From positions 1 to 31,035 of the forward strand of contig CAJUIY010000002.1 of assembly GCA_910586865.1 (NCBI GenBank): DNA of 31,035 nucleotides, written 5' to 3'. Source of the stretch: an uncultured Bacilli bacterium (GTDB lineage Bacteria > Bacillota_I > Bacilli_A > RF39 > UBA660). Shown in pieces: positions 16,408 through 24,409 of the stretch. Under the pieces are notes generated by a model that saw only the letters and a list, made by a program, of their open reading frames with translations, was not told the DNA's origin and searched no databases. Numbering within the stretch: position 1 is the first letter of the stretch; every line of letters begins with the position of its first letter. The translations under genes and the position numbers were made by a program.

Positions 16408-16704
16408 ATGGATGAACTTTACCATAAAATTGATTTGGTGAAAGAAGAATTAGACCATCTACCTATCTTTAAAGAAATAGAAAAACTAGAGATAGAGATT
16501 AGAAAGAAAAAGGAACTAGTCGAAAAAATTCAGAAGTATAATGCATATCCTTCGGATAAGTTACGCTTAGATATTTATTCTTATGAAGAAATTAGGAAGT
16601 ATAAAGAAAAGGAAACAGAACTCAATTTAATCATACTAAATATCAATAAAAGGATAAAAGAAGGTTTATTAGAAAGGGATGTGGATTATCATGAAAGTAA
16701 TTAG
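16408..16704 (+). CDS. Short YlbF-like protein (RicF-type)
   Basis: The start is ATG 16408, behind GAGTGGTGAT; an in-frame GTG at 16396 overlaps the ribosome site. The product has 98 aa and is a long helical hairpin: IFKEIEKLEIEIRKKKELVEKIQKYN resembles the YlbF/YmcA fold, and its place between ylbE and rsmD is that of ylbF. In B. subtilis YlbF (about 150 aa) works with YmcA and YaaT to direct RNase Y and binds Fe-S clusters. This version is much shorter and has no cysteine at all, so cluster binding is excluded. Its 3' end overlaps rsmD by 14 bases. Family assignment rests on length-independent pattern and order, hence only moderate confidence. Confidence 0.6.
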   Translation: MDELYHKIDLVKEELDHLPIFKEIEKLEIEIRKKKELVEKIQKYNAYPSDKLRLDIYSYEEIRKYKEKETELNLIILNINKRIKEGLLERDVDYHESN

Positions 16705-17233
16705 TGGCACCCTAAAAGGAAGAAAGATAGAAGGATATGATTTAGAAGGAACAAGACCTACGATGGACCGAGTAAAAGAGTCTTTATTTGCGATGATTCA
16801 AGAAAAAATAAAGGGAAGTATTTGTCTAGATTTATTTTCTGGAAGTGGAAATTTAGGAATAGAAGCAATTAGTGAGGGAGCTAGTAAGGTATATTTTGTA
16901 GATGCTAGTAAAAAAGCTTCTATGGTAATAAAAAAGAATCTTGAAAATTTTGGGGTGAAAGAAAAATCGATTCTTTTATCCATGGATTTTAAGAGAGCAT
17001 TACAAGAGGTAAGAGAGGAGAAGTTTGATATTATCTTTTTAGATCCTCCTTATCAAACAGATTATATAGAAAAGGCACTTTTATTAATTGAGCAGTATCA
17101 AATATTAAATAAGAATGGTATTATCGTCTGTGAAAGTAATCAAAAACAATTCATTGTCTTTTCTGAATCCTACCAGATATATAAAGAAAGAAAATATGGA
17201 GATAAATTCATAGTCATATTAGAAAAAATATGA
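16691..17233 (+). CDS. rsmD: 16S rRNA guanine-N2 methyltransferase RsmD
   Basis: I take ATG 16691 (MKVISG) as start, since AAAGGGATG lies just upstream; an earlier ATG at 16679 would bury that site. The 180 aa fit RsmD (m2G966 of 16S rRNA, SAM-dependent). Motifs: KVISGTLKGRKIEG, then RPTMDRVKESLF near residue 22; the SAM-binding loop DLFSGSGNLGIEAISEGA near 47; VDAS as acidic strand end; and the catalytic FLDPPYQTDY near 117. It overlaps the ylbF-like gene by 14 bases, so the two are coupled. In many Bacilli coaD follows; here a pilin-like gene does. Confidence 0.93.
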   Translation: MKVISGTLKGRKIEGYDLEGTRPTMDRVKESLFAMIQEKIKGSICLDLFSGSGNLGIEAISEGASKVYFVDASKKASMVIKKNLENFGVKEKSILLSMDFKRALQEVREEKFDIIFLDPPYQTDYIEKALLLIEQYQILNKNGIIVCESNQKQFIVFSESYQIYKERKYGDKFIVILEKI

Positions 17234-17266
17234 TAAGATAGTAGAGAATAATAGGAGGTAGTTAAG

Positions 17267-17617
17267 ATGTTAAATAATAGAGGATTTGCTATTTCAACGA
17301 TGTTATATGGATTATTAATTGTGATTGTTTTGATTGTATCCTTATTGATGTCTACTATTTCTTTTACTAGAAAGACCAGTAAAGAGTTTAATGAGACAAT
17401 AGTGGATCAGTTAGAAGCTAGGAAAAGTTTTACAACCGATTCTAGTAGCATTTTTAATGATTACAAAAATCAGTGTTTATCATCTGCTACGAATAAAGCA
17501 AATGCTACTTGTGAAAGCAATTGTGATTCCATTATTACTTATGAAATTAAAAATTGTTGTTTAGATATTTGTGGTTCAGACTCTGGTAATTGTTACAAAG
17601 TGTGTTCTGCGAGATAA
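17267..17617 (+). CDS. Small pilin-like, cysteine-rich membrane protein
   Basis: The 116-aa product begins MLNNRG/FAISTMLYGLLIVIVLIVSLLMSTISF. This has the short basic leader and Gly before a long hydrophobic helix of type IV prepilins, although Thr replaces the usual Glu at +5. The C-terminal 60 residues carry nine cysteines (e.g. NQCLSS, CESNC, NCCLDICGSDSGNCYKVC), so a tightly disulphide-bonded outer part is likely. A strong ribosome site (AGGAGG) precedes it. It is close to rsmD (33 bp) and may be read with it. It could be a minor pilin of the system to which the two giant pilin-like proteins belong, but that is inference. Confidence 0.75.
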   Translation: MLNNRGFAISTMLYGLLIVIVLIVSLLMSTISFTRKTSKEFNETIVDQLEARKSFTTDSSSIFNDYKNQCLSSATNKANATCESNCDSIITYEIKNCCLDICGSDSGNCYKVCSAR

Positions 17618-17631
17618 TTTAGCAAAAAGTA

Positions 17632-17661
17632 TTGACATTTGCTAATAAGTTGTCATATAAT
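17632..17661 (+). promoter_or_regulatory. SigA promoter of the hrcA operon
   Basis: TTGACA (17632-17637), 18 bp, TATAAT (17656-17661): both boxes perfect. The CIRCE operator follows at once. Confidence 0.85.
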
Positions 17662-17665
17662 GCTA

Positions 17666-17692
17666 TTAGCACTCGTAAAATTATAGTGCTAG
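17666..17692 (+). promoter_or_regulatory. CIRCE operator (HrcA binding site)
   Basis: TTAGCACTC, nine bases, TAGTGCTAG. The left arm is the exact CIRCE consensus; the right arm differs at its first and last base (consensus GAGTGCTAA). It lies between the -10 box and hrcA, so HrcA represses its own operon until heat stress titrates it. Confidence 0.92.
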
Positions 17693-17702
17693 GAGGGATT
17701 TC

Positions 17703-18698
17703 ATGTTAACTAGTAGGCAAGAAAAAATTCTAAAGTTAATTGTGGAACATTATATTAAACTAGCAAAACCAATTAGTTCGAAATCGATTTGTAAGAGATT
17801 AAAATGTTCAAGTGCAACGATAAGGAATGAGATGGTTCATCTAGAAGAAGCCCAATTACTAGAAAAGACCCATACTTCTTCTGGAAGAATTCCTAGTGAA
17901 GAAGGATACCGATATTATGTAGATCATTTGATGGAACCGAAAAAGATGAGTGGAGAAGATATGTTAAAACTTCAAATTGTCTTTCATAACAAACAACTTC
18001 CACTTGCCGATTGCATTAATCAAAGTTTGCAACTGATATCGGATATGACCAATTATGCAACGATAGTATTAGGTACCTCTTCTCATGATAACCTATTAAA
18101 GAAAATTGAAGTGGTTCCGATTAGTGATGATAGTATCGTGATTTTAATTGTTACGAATAAAGGGCATGTTGAACATAAAGAAATCAAATTAGAACAAGTA
18201 TCTCATGAGGATATTCAAAAAACAGTTTCCTTAATTAATAATTTAATTGTTGGTACTCCCATTGATGAAGTCAGTACCAAATTAGAATATGAAGTGAAAC
18301 CAATTATTGGAAAATATGTGACACAACATGAACAGTTATATAATGCTTTTTATCATGCATTTTCTGATTTTACGACAAAAGATGTGAATATCGCTGGTCG
18401 TAATAAATTCTTAGAGCAACCAGAATTTAATAACGTTGCTAAGATTAAGGATATCTTTGAGAAATTAGATGATGAAAAAATACTAAGGGAAATTGAAGAT
18501 GACGACGACGGTAATATTAAAGTCTATATTGGAAATGAAAACCATATTGATTCCGATGTTACGGTAATTAAGACGAAATTTAAAAATGGAGAAGAAGAAA
18601 ATACGTTAGCTATTATTGGTCCAAAAAGAATGGATTATGAAAAAGTCGTTTCTTTACTTGAGTTTTTAAAAAGTCAAATAGAAGAGGTGAAAAAGTGA
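17703..18698 (+). CDS. hrcA: Heat-inducible transcription repressor HrcA
   Basis: 331 aa, usual length. The N-terminal winged helix (LTSRQEKILKLIVEHYI, then SSKSICKRLKCSSATIRNEM) recognises CIRCE; SGRIPSEEGYRYYVDHLM is the family's hallmark near residue 60. The GAF-like dimer domain follows, and the C-terminal part has LAIIGPKRMDYEKVVSLLEF. The ribosome site AGGAGGG overlaps the CIRCE right arm, so bound repressor blocks the promoter-proximal leader. The stop overlaps the grpE start (GTGA). First gene of the operon hrcA-grpE-dnaK-pepF-dnaJ. Confidence 0.97.
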   Translation: MLTSRQEKILKLIVEHYIKLAKPISSKSICKRLKCSSATIRNEMVHLEEAQLLEKTHTSSGRIPSEEGYRYYVDHLMEPKKMSGEDMLKLQIVFHNKQLPLADCINQSLQLISDMTNYATIVLGTSSHDNLLKKIEVVPISDDSIVILIVTNKGHVEHKEIKLEQVSHEDIQKTVSLINNLIVGTPIDEVSTKLEYEVKPIIGKYVTQHEQLYNAFYHAFSDFTTKDVNIAGRNKFLEQPEFNNVAKIKDIFEKLDDEKILREIEDDDDGNIKVYIGNENHIDSDVTVIKTKFKNGEEENTLAIIGPKRMDYEKVVSLLEFLKSQIEEVKK

Positions 18699-19282
18699 AA
18701 GAAGAAGAAAAAGAGAAAAAAATAGAAGAAAAAGAGTGCCAATGTCATAAGGAAGAGAAGAGACCATGTCCTCACCAAGAGCATGGTAAAAAGTGTGATG
18801 GAAAACATCGTCAGAAAAAGAATGAAGAACTAGAAAAGTTAAAGATTGAAAAGGAAGAATTAATTAAGAAAGTGCAATATGCTCAAGCGGAACTTATCAA
18901 TTATCGAAAGAGAAAAGATGAGGAAGTACTGAATTTTAAAAAGTATTGTAATAAAGATTTAATTGCAGAGTTAATTCCTATTATTGATAATTTTGAAAGA
19001 GCGATTAAATTAGATGATAATGATTTAACGGATGAGTTATCAAAGTTTTTAGAAGGATTTAAGATGATGTATGCATCCTTAATGGAAATTTTAAAGAAAT
19101 TTGGAGTAGAAGAGATTTCAAGACAAGGAGAAGTCTTTGACTCTACGCAAGAAGAAGCATTAATGACCGATAATTTAGAAGAGTATGAGGACGATGTGGT
19201 TACCGAAGTGTTATTAAAAGGTTATAAATTAAATGGTAAGGTCATACGACCTGCCTCAGTAAAAATTAATAAGAAAGATTAA
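18695..19282 (+). CDS. grpE: GrpE nucleotide exchange factor with Cys/His-rich N-terminus
   Basis: 195 aa. GrpE releases ADP from DnaK. The core is clear: a long helix (YAQAELINYRKRKDEEVLNFKKYCNKDLIAELIPIIDNFERAI, about 55-105) for the dimer stalk, then the beta-domain ending in VLLKGYKLNGKVIRPASVKI. The GTG start overlaps hrcA by four bases. The unstructured N-terminal 45 residues are unusual: ECQCHKEEKRPCPHQEHGKK plus CDGKH places four cysteines and four histidines in about 26 residues. Such a cluster could bind metal, although it does not have the regular spacing of a known zinc finger. Confidence 0.96.
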   Translation: MKEEEKEKKIEEKECQCHKEEKRPCPHQEHGKKCDGKHRQKKNEELEKLKIEKEELIKKVQYAQAELINYRKRKDEEVLNFKKYCNKDLIAELIPIIDNFERAIKLDDNDLTDELSKFLEGFKMMYASLMEILKKFGVEEISRQGEVFDSTQEEALMTDNLEEYEDDVVTEVLLKGYKLNGKVIRPASVKINKKD

Positions 19283-19295
19283 AGGAGAGATAGAT

Positions 19296-21116
19296 ATGAG
19301 TAAAATTATAGGTATTGATTTAGGTACAACGAATAGTTGTGTGTCCGTATTAGAAGCTGGAGCACCAAAAGTAATTCCCAATCCAGAAGGAGGAAGAACC
19401 ACTCCATCGGTAGTGGCATTTAAAAAAGGAGAAAGAATTGTAGGAGATGCTGCAAAACGTCAAGCATTAACGAATCCAAATACGATTTCTTCGATTAAAA
19501 GATTAATGGGAACGAGTAAGAAAGTAGAAGCAGAGGATAAGAAATATACACCAGAGGAAGTTTCTGCTATGATTTTATCTTACTTAAAAGATTATGCAGA
19601 AAGTTATTTAGGAGAAAAAGTAACCAAGGCAGTTATCACCGTTCCTGCTTACTTCAACGATAGCCAAAGACAAGCTACAAAAAATGCTGGTAAGATTGCA
19701 GGCTTAGAAGTAGAGCGAATCATCAATGAACCAACCGCAGCAGCACTTGCTTATGGACTAGAAAAAGAAGAAGGACAAACCATTTTAGTATATGATCTTG
19801 GTGGAGGAACTTTCGATGTTTCTATTCTAGAACTTGGAGATGGAGTATTCGAAGTAAAATCAACCAATGGTAATAATCACTTAGGTGGAGATGACTTTGA
19901 TGAAGCAATTATTGATTATTTAGTAGCTGAATTCAAGAAAGAGAATGGTATTGACTTATCCAAAGATAAAATGGCAATGCAAAGACTTAAGGAATCTGCT
20001 GAAAAAGCAAAGAAAGATTTATCAGGAGTATTATCTACTCAAATTTCGGCACCATTTATTGCCAAGGGTGATGATGGAGAACCTCTTCACTTAGATATTA
20101 CATTATCACGTGCTAAATTTGAAGATTTAATTCGTGATTTAGTAGAGTCTACTCTAGAGCCTGTTCAAAAAGCACTAAAAGATGCCAAGATGACAAAGAA
20201 GGATATTGATAAAGTAGTCTTTGTTGGTGGATCTACTCGTATTCCAATGGTTTATGATTTAATTACGAAAGAACTTGGAAAAGAACCATCTCGTGAAGTA
20301 AATCCAGATGAAGTAGTAGCAATGGGTGCTGCTATTCAAGGTGGTGTGTTAACAGGAGATGTCAATGATATCGTCTTACTTGATGTTACACCATTATCAC
20401 TTGGTATTGAAACATTAGGTGGCGTGATGACAACATTGATTCCTCGTAATACCACAATTCCAACTTCCAAATCAGAAGTATTCTCAACCGCTGCAGATAA
20501 TCAACCAGCTGTCGACGTTCATGTATTACAAGGAGAGCGTCCAATGGCTGCGGATAACAAAACACTTGGAAGATTCCAACTTACCAATATACCACCAGCT
20601 CCACGTGGCGTACCACAAATTGAAGTTAAATTTGATATTGATGCGAACGGTATTGTTAATGTTACCGCAAAAGATTTAGGAACTAATAAAGAACAATCTA
20701 TTACGATTACTTCTTCTACTACGTTAAGTGATGAAGAAGTAGAGAAGATGATGAAAGAAGCAGAAGAAAATAAAGAAAAAGATGAAAAGAGAAAAGAAGA
20801 AGCAGAAGTTCGTAACGAAGCAGAACAAATGATTTTCCAAACAGAAAAATCAATCAAAGATCTTGGAGAGAAAGTTGACAAGAAAGAAAAGGAAGAAATC
20901 GAAGATTTAATCAAAGACCTACGTGATGCATTAGGAAAAGAAGACATCGAAGATATTAAAACGAAGAAAGATAAATTAAGCGAAAAAGCCATGGCTCTTG
21001 CTGCAAAAGTATATGAACAAGCAAATAAAGAGCGTGCAGAAGCAACTGATGCAACAGAAGAAGCAAGCGATAAGAAAGAGGATAATGTTCAAGACGCTGA
21101 ATTTGAAGAAAAATAA
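19296..21116 (+). CDS. dnaK: Chaperone DnaK (Hsp70)
   Basis: 606 aa, normal for Gram-positive DnaK. ATPase domain motifs: IGIDLGTTNSCVSVLE at the start, VITVPAYFNDSQRQATKNAG, NEPTAAALAYGLE, the phosphate loop VYDLGGGTFDVSILELG and VVFVGGSTRIPMV. The segment after AINRR-like loops lacks the extra ~24 residues near position 80 that Gram-negative DnaKs have, as expected. The substrate domain (LLDVTPLSLGIETLGGVMTTLI onward) and the helical lid are complete; the tail ends in acidic NVQDAEFEEK, replacing the EEVD-like end. Ribosome site AAAGGAGAG, 13 bp after grpE. A hairpin follows the stop. Confidence 0.98.
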   Translation: MSKIIGIDLGTTNSCVSVLEAGAPKVIPNPEGGRTTPSVVAFKKGERIVGDAAKRQALTNPNTISSIKRLMGTSKKVEAEDKKYTPEEVSAMILSYLKDYAESYLGEKVTKAVITVPAYFNDSQRQATKNAGKIAGLEVERIINEPTAAALAYGLEKEEGQTILVYDLGGGTFDVSILELGDGVFEVKSTNGNNHLGGDDFDEAIIDYLVAEFKKENGIDLSKDKMAMQRLKESAEKAKKDLSGVLSTQISAPFIAKGDDGEPLHLDITLSRAKFEDLIRDLVESTLEPVQKALKDAKMTKKDIDKVVFVGGSTRIPMVYDLITKELGKEPSREVNPDEVVAMGAAIQGGVLTGDVNDIVLLDVTPLSLGIETLGGVMTTLIPRNTTIPTSKSEVFSTAADNQPAVDVHVLQGERPMAADNKTLGRFQLTNIPPAPRGVPQIEVKFDIDANGIVNVTAKDLGTNKEQSITITSSTTLSDEEVEKMMKEAEENKEKDEKRKEEAEVRNEAEQMIFQTEKSIKDLGEKVDKKEKEEIEDLIKDLRDALGKEDIEDIKTKKDKLSEKAMALAAKVYEQANKERAEATDATEEASDKKEDNVQDAEFEEK

Positions 21117-21126
21117 TAACAGGAAA

Positions 21127-21153
21127 AGAAAGTTCTAGGAAACTAGAACTTTT
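21127..21153 (+). terminator. Hairpin after dnaK (attenuator or processing stem)
   Basis: AAGTTCTAG (21130-21138) pairs with CTAGAACTT (21143-21151) over a GAAA tetraloop, with further A-T pairs at the base, but only four Ts follow. It lies between dnaK and pepF and would lower read-through or protect the dnaK mRNA 3' end. Confidence 0.6.
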
Positions 21154-21176
21154 CACTGATATAGGAAAGGATTTGT

Positions 21177-22976
21177 ATGAAAAAGTATAAAAACAGAAGT
21201 GAAGTAGAAGAAAAATATAAATGGAACTTAACGGATTTTTTTCAAAATGAGAAAGACTATGAAGAAAAATATAATAAGGCAACGAAAGACCTTAAAGAAC
21301 TAGAACAATATCATAACTGTACAAAAGATTCAAAACATCTATACTCTTATTTGGAAAAATTTATGGGTATTTGGTCACTATGTCAAGATCTATATGTATA
21401 TTCTTATTTGTTAAATGATCAAGAGTTAGGTGTTGCCAAGAATATGGAAAGAAAAGAGAAGGCTTCTACTTTATTATCAAACTTTTCAAATGCTACTAGC
21501 TTTTTTCAAGATGAATTATTAGAGTTAACAAAAGAAGAGTATGAGAAACTATTTATAGAAAATAAGGATTTAGAAAAGTTTAAATCTTATCTTAATCATA
21601 TTTATCGCTATAAGAATCATGTACTAGATTCTTATACTGAGAATATTATTACCGATATGATTAATGCAACAAATCACTATGAAGATATTGCTTCTAATAT
21701 GTTAAATAGTGAACATAATTATGGTGATATCACTCTAGAAGGCGGAAAAATAGAAAGAATAGAAAGAACAAATTATCGATTATTTTTAAAAAACGAAAGT
21801 GAACGAGTAAGAAAAGAAGCCTATACTTCTTTTAATAAAAAAATAGATGAGTATAGTAAGACTTCAGCTGGTTTATTAAATAGTTATGTTGCTTTAAATA
21901 ATACAGAAGCAAAGATTCATCATTTTGATAGTGCCCTTTCTAAACATTTATTTCATCTAGATATTAGTAAAGAAGTCTATCAAGTGATAGAAGAAGTAGC
22001 AACTAGTAATCTAGATACTTTGCATAAATATTATAAGCTAGTAAAACAAGCTTTAGGTTTTGATACTTTAAATGTTTATGACTTAAATCTCAATATGTCT
22101 AAATATGATAAAGAGTATTCTATCGAAGAAGCTTGGGATATTATAAGAAAGGCGTTAAAGCCTCTTGGTGAAGAATATCTTGCTAAATTTGAGAAAATAA
22201 TTACGAATCACTATGTTGATTATTGTCAATATCAAGGTAAATGTAGTGGGGGCTATTCTTATTCCACTATGTTACAAGATTCTAGAATATTGATGAGTTA
22301 TAATTATGATTTAATTTCTGTATCTACTTTAATCCATGAAGCTGGTCATAATATTAATCATCAATTCATTAAAGAAAATAATAAAGTACAGTATAATTCT
22401 ACTTATAATTTGGTAGCTGAAGTGGCTTCCCTTACGAATGAGTGTTTACTTTCTTCCTATCTTGCTAAAAATGGAACAACAAAAGAGGAGAAGCTAGCAG
22501 GGTTAGAAAATATCTTAGATGTTTTTGTTTCTAATTTCTATGGTGCAGCAAGAGAAGCAAAAATTGAATTAGATATGTATGAAAAACAATTAAAAGGAGA
22601 GACCTTAACAAAAGATTATTTGGATCAAGAAGTATTGAGTTCTTATCAGAAATATTATGGGAAAGAAGTAAAATTTGATAATAATGCAAAAAATGCTTGG
22701 GTTACAAGAAGTCATTATTATATGGACTTCTATCTATATAATTATGCTATTTGTATGAGTATTGCATCGACTCTTGCTGCACAAATATTAGAAGGAAATC
22801 AAAAAGTTTTAGAAAAATATATCAAGTTTTTAAAAGTTGGTTCTGATAAACTACCAGGAGAGGCCTTCAAAGTATTAGGAATCGACTTAGAGAATAAAGA
22901 CGTATATGAAAGTTCAATAAGATATTTTGATTCCCTAATTAATGAATATCATAAAATTCTTAATGAGGAGGTATAA
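21177..22976 (+). CDS. pepF: Oligoendopeptidase F (M3B metallopeptidase)
   Basis: 599 aa, the usual length. The zinc motif HEAGH (H387, E388, H391) sits in LIHEAGHNINHQF, and the third ligand is likely the Glu in LVAEVASLTNE, about 27 residues on. The N-terminal start (RSEVEEKYKWNLTDFF) and the GGYSYSTM loop before the active site are typical of PepF. It is cytoplasmic and cleaves peptides of roughly 7-17 residues. It is placed between dnaK and dnaJ, an arrangement unlike the standard hrcA-grpE-dnaK-dnaJ, and is 2 bp from dnaJ, so it should be co-expressed under heat stress and may remove peptides released by chaperone-linked proteolysis (inference). Confidence 0.95.
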   Translation: MKKYKNRSEVEEKYKWNLTDFFQNEKDYEEKYNKATKDLKELEQYHNCTKDSKHLYSYLEKFMGIWSLCQDLYVYSYLLNDQELGVAKNMERKEKASTLLSNFSNATSFFQDELLELTKEEYEKLFIENKDLEKFKSYLNHIYRYKNHVLDSYTENIITDMINATNHYEDIASNMLNSEHNYGDITLEGGKIERIERTNYRLFLKNESERVRKEAYTSFNKKIDEYSKTSAGLLNSYVALNNTEAKIHHFDSALSKHLFHLDISKEVYQVIEEVATSNLDTLHKYYKLVKQALGFDTLNVYDLNLNMSKYDKEYSIEEAWDIIRKALKPLGEEYLAKFEKIITNHYVDYCQYQGKCSGGYSYSTMLQDSRILMSYNYDLISVSTLIHEAGHNINHQFIKENNKVQYNSTYNLVAEVASLTNECLLSSYLAKNGTTKEEKLAGLENILDVFVSNFYGAAREAKIELDMYEKQLKGETLTKDYLDQEVLSSYQKYYGKEVKFDNNAKNAWVTRSHYYMDFYLYNYAICMSIASTLAAQILEGNQKVLEKYIKFLKVGSDKLPGEAFKVLGIDLENKDVYESSIRYFDSLINEYHKILNEEV

Positions 22977-22978
22977 AG

Positions 22979-24115
22979 ATGGCAGATAAAAGAGATTATT
23001 ATGAGGTGCTTGGTGTTTCGAAATCCGCATCTACGGATGAAATCAAGTCGGCTTTCCGTAAATTGGCTAAAAAATATCACCCTGATTTAAATAAAGATAA
23101 TCCCTCTGCAGCGGATAAGTTTAAAGAAGCACAGGAAGCCTATGAAGTATTATCGGACGATAACAAAAGAAAGATGTATGATCAATATGGTCATGCCGGT
23201 GTAAATGGTGCTGGGGCATCTGGTTTCGGTGGCTTTGGTGGAGCAGGATTTGATGCCAGTGGATTTGACTTTGGAGACATTTTTGATAATATCTTTGGAG
23301 GCGGTTTTGGCTTTTCTGGTGGAGGGTCTTCCAAAACTAGAAAAACAAGAGGTTCGGATTTACTAATGAATGTAAATCTTTCCTTTGAAGAAGCGGTATT
23401 CGGTTGTGAAAAGGATATCTCTCTTGATGTTGTAGAAGAGTGTAGTGACTGTAGTGGCAAAGGAGGGCATAAAGAAGAAACTTGTAGTCATTGTCATGGT
23501 AGTGGAACGATTACTACAGAACAACATACGATTCTTGGCTCTTTTGTATCCAAAACGACTTGCCCATATTGTAATGGAGAAGGAAAAACGTATAAAGAAA
23601 AATGTTCTACTTGTCATGGGAAAGGTAGAGTAAAATCTCATAAAACCATTACGATTAATGTTCCTTCTGGAATATCGGAAGAGGATCGTCTTCGTGTTGG
23701 TGGCAAGGGAAATCCTGGTGCCAATGGAGGACCAAATGGAGATTTGTATTTAGAGTTTACCATTAAAAAACATGAGTACTTTAGAAGAGAAGAAGATGAT
23801 ATTTACTTAAATGTGCCTATTACGATAACAGAAGCGATATTAGGATGTAAAAAAGTAATTCCTACTCTTTATGGCAATGTGAAATTAACCATTCCTGCTG
23901 GAACAGATTCTGGTGATAAACAAAGAATCAAAGGCAAGGGAATTGAAAACAAATCTAGAAGAAGAAAAGGTGATATGTATATTATTTTAAATGTAGTTAC
24001 TCCAAAAAGACTTTCAAGAGACCAAAAGAAATTAATTGAAGCATTAGCTAATACAGATTTAGAAGATGGAACAATCGAAAAGTTTGATCAATTTACAAGA
24101 AAAAATGAAAAATAA
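22979..24115 (+). CDS. dnaJ: Co-chaperone DnaJ (Hsp40)
   Basis: 378 aa, type I DnaJ. The J domain (DYYEVLGVSKSASTDEIK) has the HPD tripeptide in KKYHPDLN, which stimulates DnaK. A Gly/Phe-rich segment follows (about 75-115). The zinc domain has four CxxCxGxG repeats: CSDCSGKG, CSHCHGSG, CPYCNGEG and CSTCHGKG. The substrate domains end normally. The ribosome site GAGGAGG overlaps the pepF end, 2 bp between genes. It is the last gene of the operon; a terminator follows 7 bp later. Confidence 0.98.
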   Translation: MADKRDYYEVLGVSKSASTDEIKSAFRKLAKKYHPDLNKDNPSAADKFKEAQEAYEVLSDDNKRKMYDQYGHAGVNGAGASGFGGFGGAGFDASGFDFGDIFDNIFGGGFGFSGGGSSKTRKTRGSDLLMNVNLSFEEAVFGCEKDISLDVVEECSDCSGKGGHKEETCSHCHGSGTITTEQHTILGSFVSKTTCPYCNGEGKTYKEKCSTCHGKGRVKSHKTITINVPSGISEEDRLRVGGKGNPGANGGPNGDLYLEFTIKKHEYFRREEDDIYLNVPITITEAILGCKKVIPTLYGNVKLTIPAGTDSGDKQRIKGKGIENKSRRRKGDMYIILNVVTPKRLSRDQKKLIEALANTDLEDGTIEKFDQFTRKNEK

Positions 24116-24122
24116 AATTAGT

Positions 24123-24149
24123 AGCAAATCATAAGGTTTGCTCTTTTTT
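24123..24149 (+). terminator. Terminator of the dnaK operon
   Basis: AGCAAATC (24123-24130) pairs with GGTTTGCT (24135-24142), one G-T pair, ATAA loop, and is followed by C and six Ts. Confidence 0.8.
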
Positions 24150-24196
24150 ATTAAAATTTTGACATTTTCCTATTTGTGAGATTTACTTAAGAAATA

Positions 24197-24281
24197 TTGC
24201 AGTAAAAGAAAAGAACTTGTATAAAATTAACATATTTTCCCATATTTCATTGATATTTTTTCGATATTTCCAGTCTATACT
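24197..24281 (+). promoter_or_regulatory. Promoter region of the two-component genes with phased ATATTT repeats
   Basis: Two promoters are possible. One is TTGCAG (24197-24202), 17 bp, TATAAA (24220-24225). The other is a TATACT -10 (24276-24281) without a -35. Between and before these lie four ATATTT hexamers at 24232, 24242, 24253 and 24264, spaced 10, 11 and 11 bp, so all face one side of the helix. OmpR-type regulators bind direct repeats of this period. The site would cover the -35 of the second promoter (activation) or the start of the first (repression). Confidence 0.5.
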
Positions 24282-24409
24282 AGTAAATGAAAGGAGGAAG
24301 ATAACATAAGTTTTAAGAAAAATTTCAAACTATAAAGAGGAGTTGATAAGCTGATATAGATTAATAGAAAAAGAAATGATTTCATGTTATACTTTTAGTA
24401 GGTGATGTT
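24282..24409 (+). other. Leader with orphan ribosome-binding sites before the response regulator
   Basis: This stretch has no gene. It holds a strong Shine-Dalgarno-like AAAGGAGG (24290-24297) and AGAGGAG (24336-24342) with no normal start codon at proper distance (TTG directly touches the second). A nine-codon frame (ATG 24376 to TGA 24405) ends on the ribosome site of the regulator gene, but has no good site of its own. Whether any leader peptide is made cannot be told. Confidence 0.35.

Noticed and set aside
24282..24409. Riboswitch before the two-component genes
   Set aside because: I could not draw a conserved aptamer fold; only orphan ribosome sites and AT-rich sequence are present.
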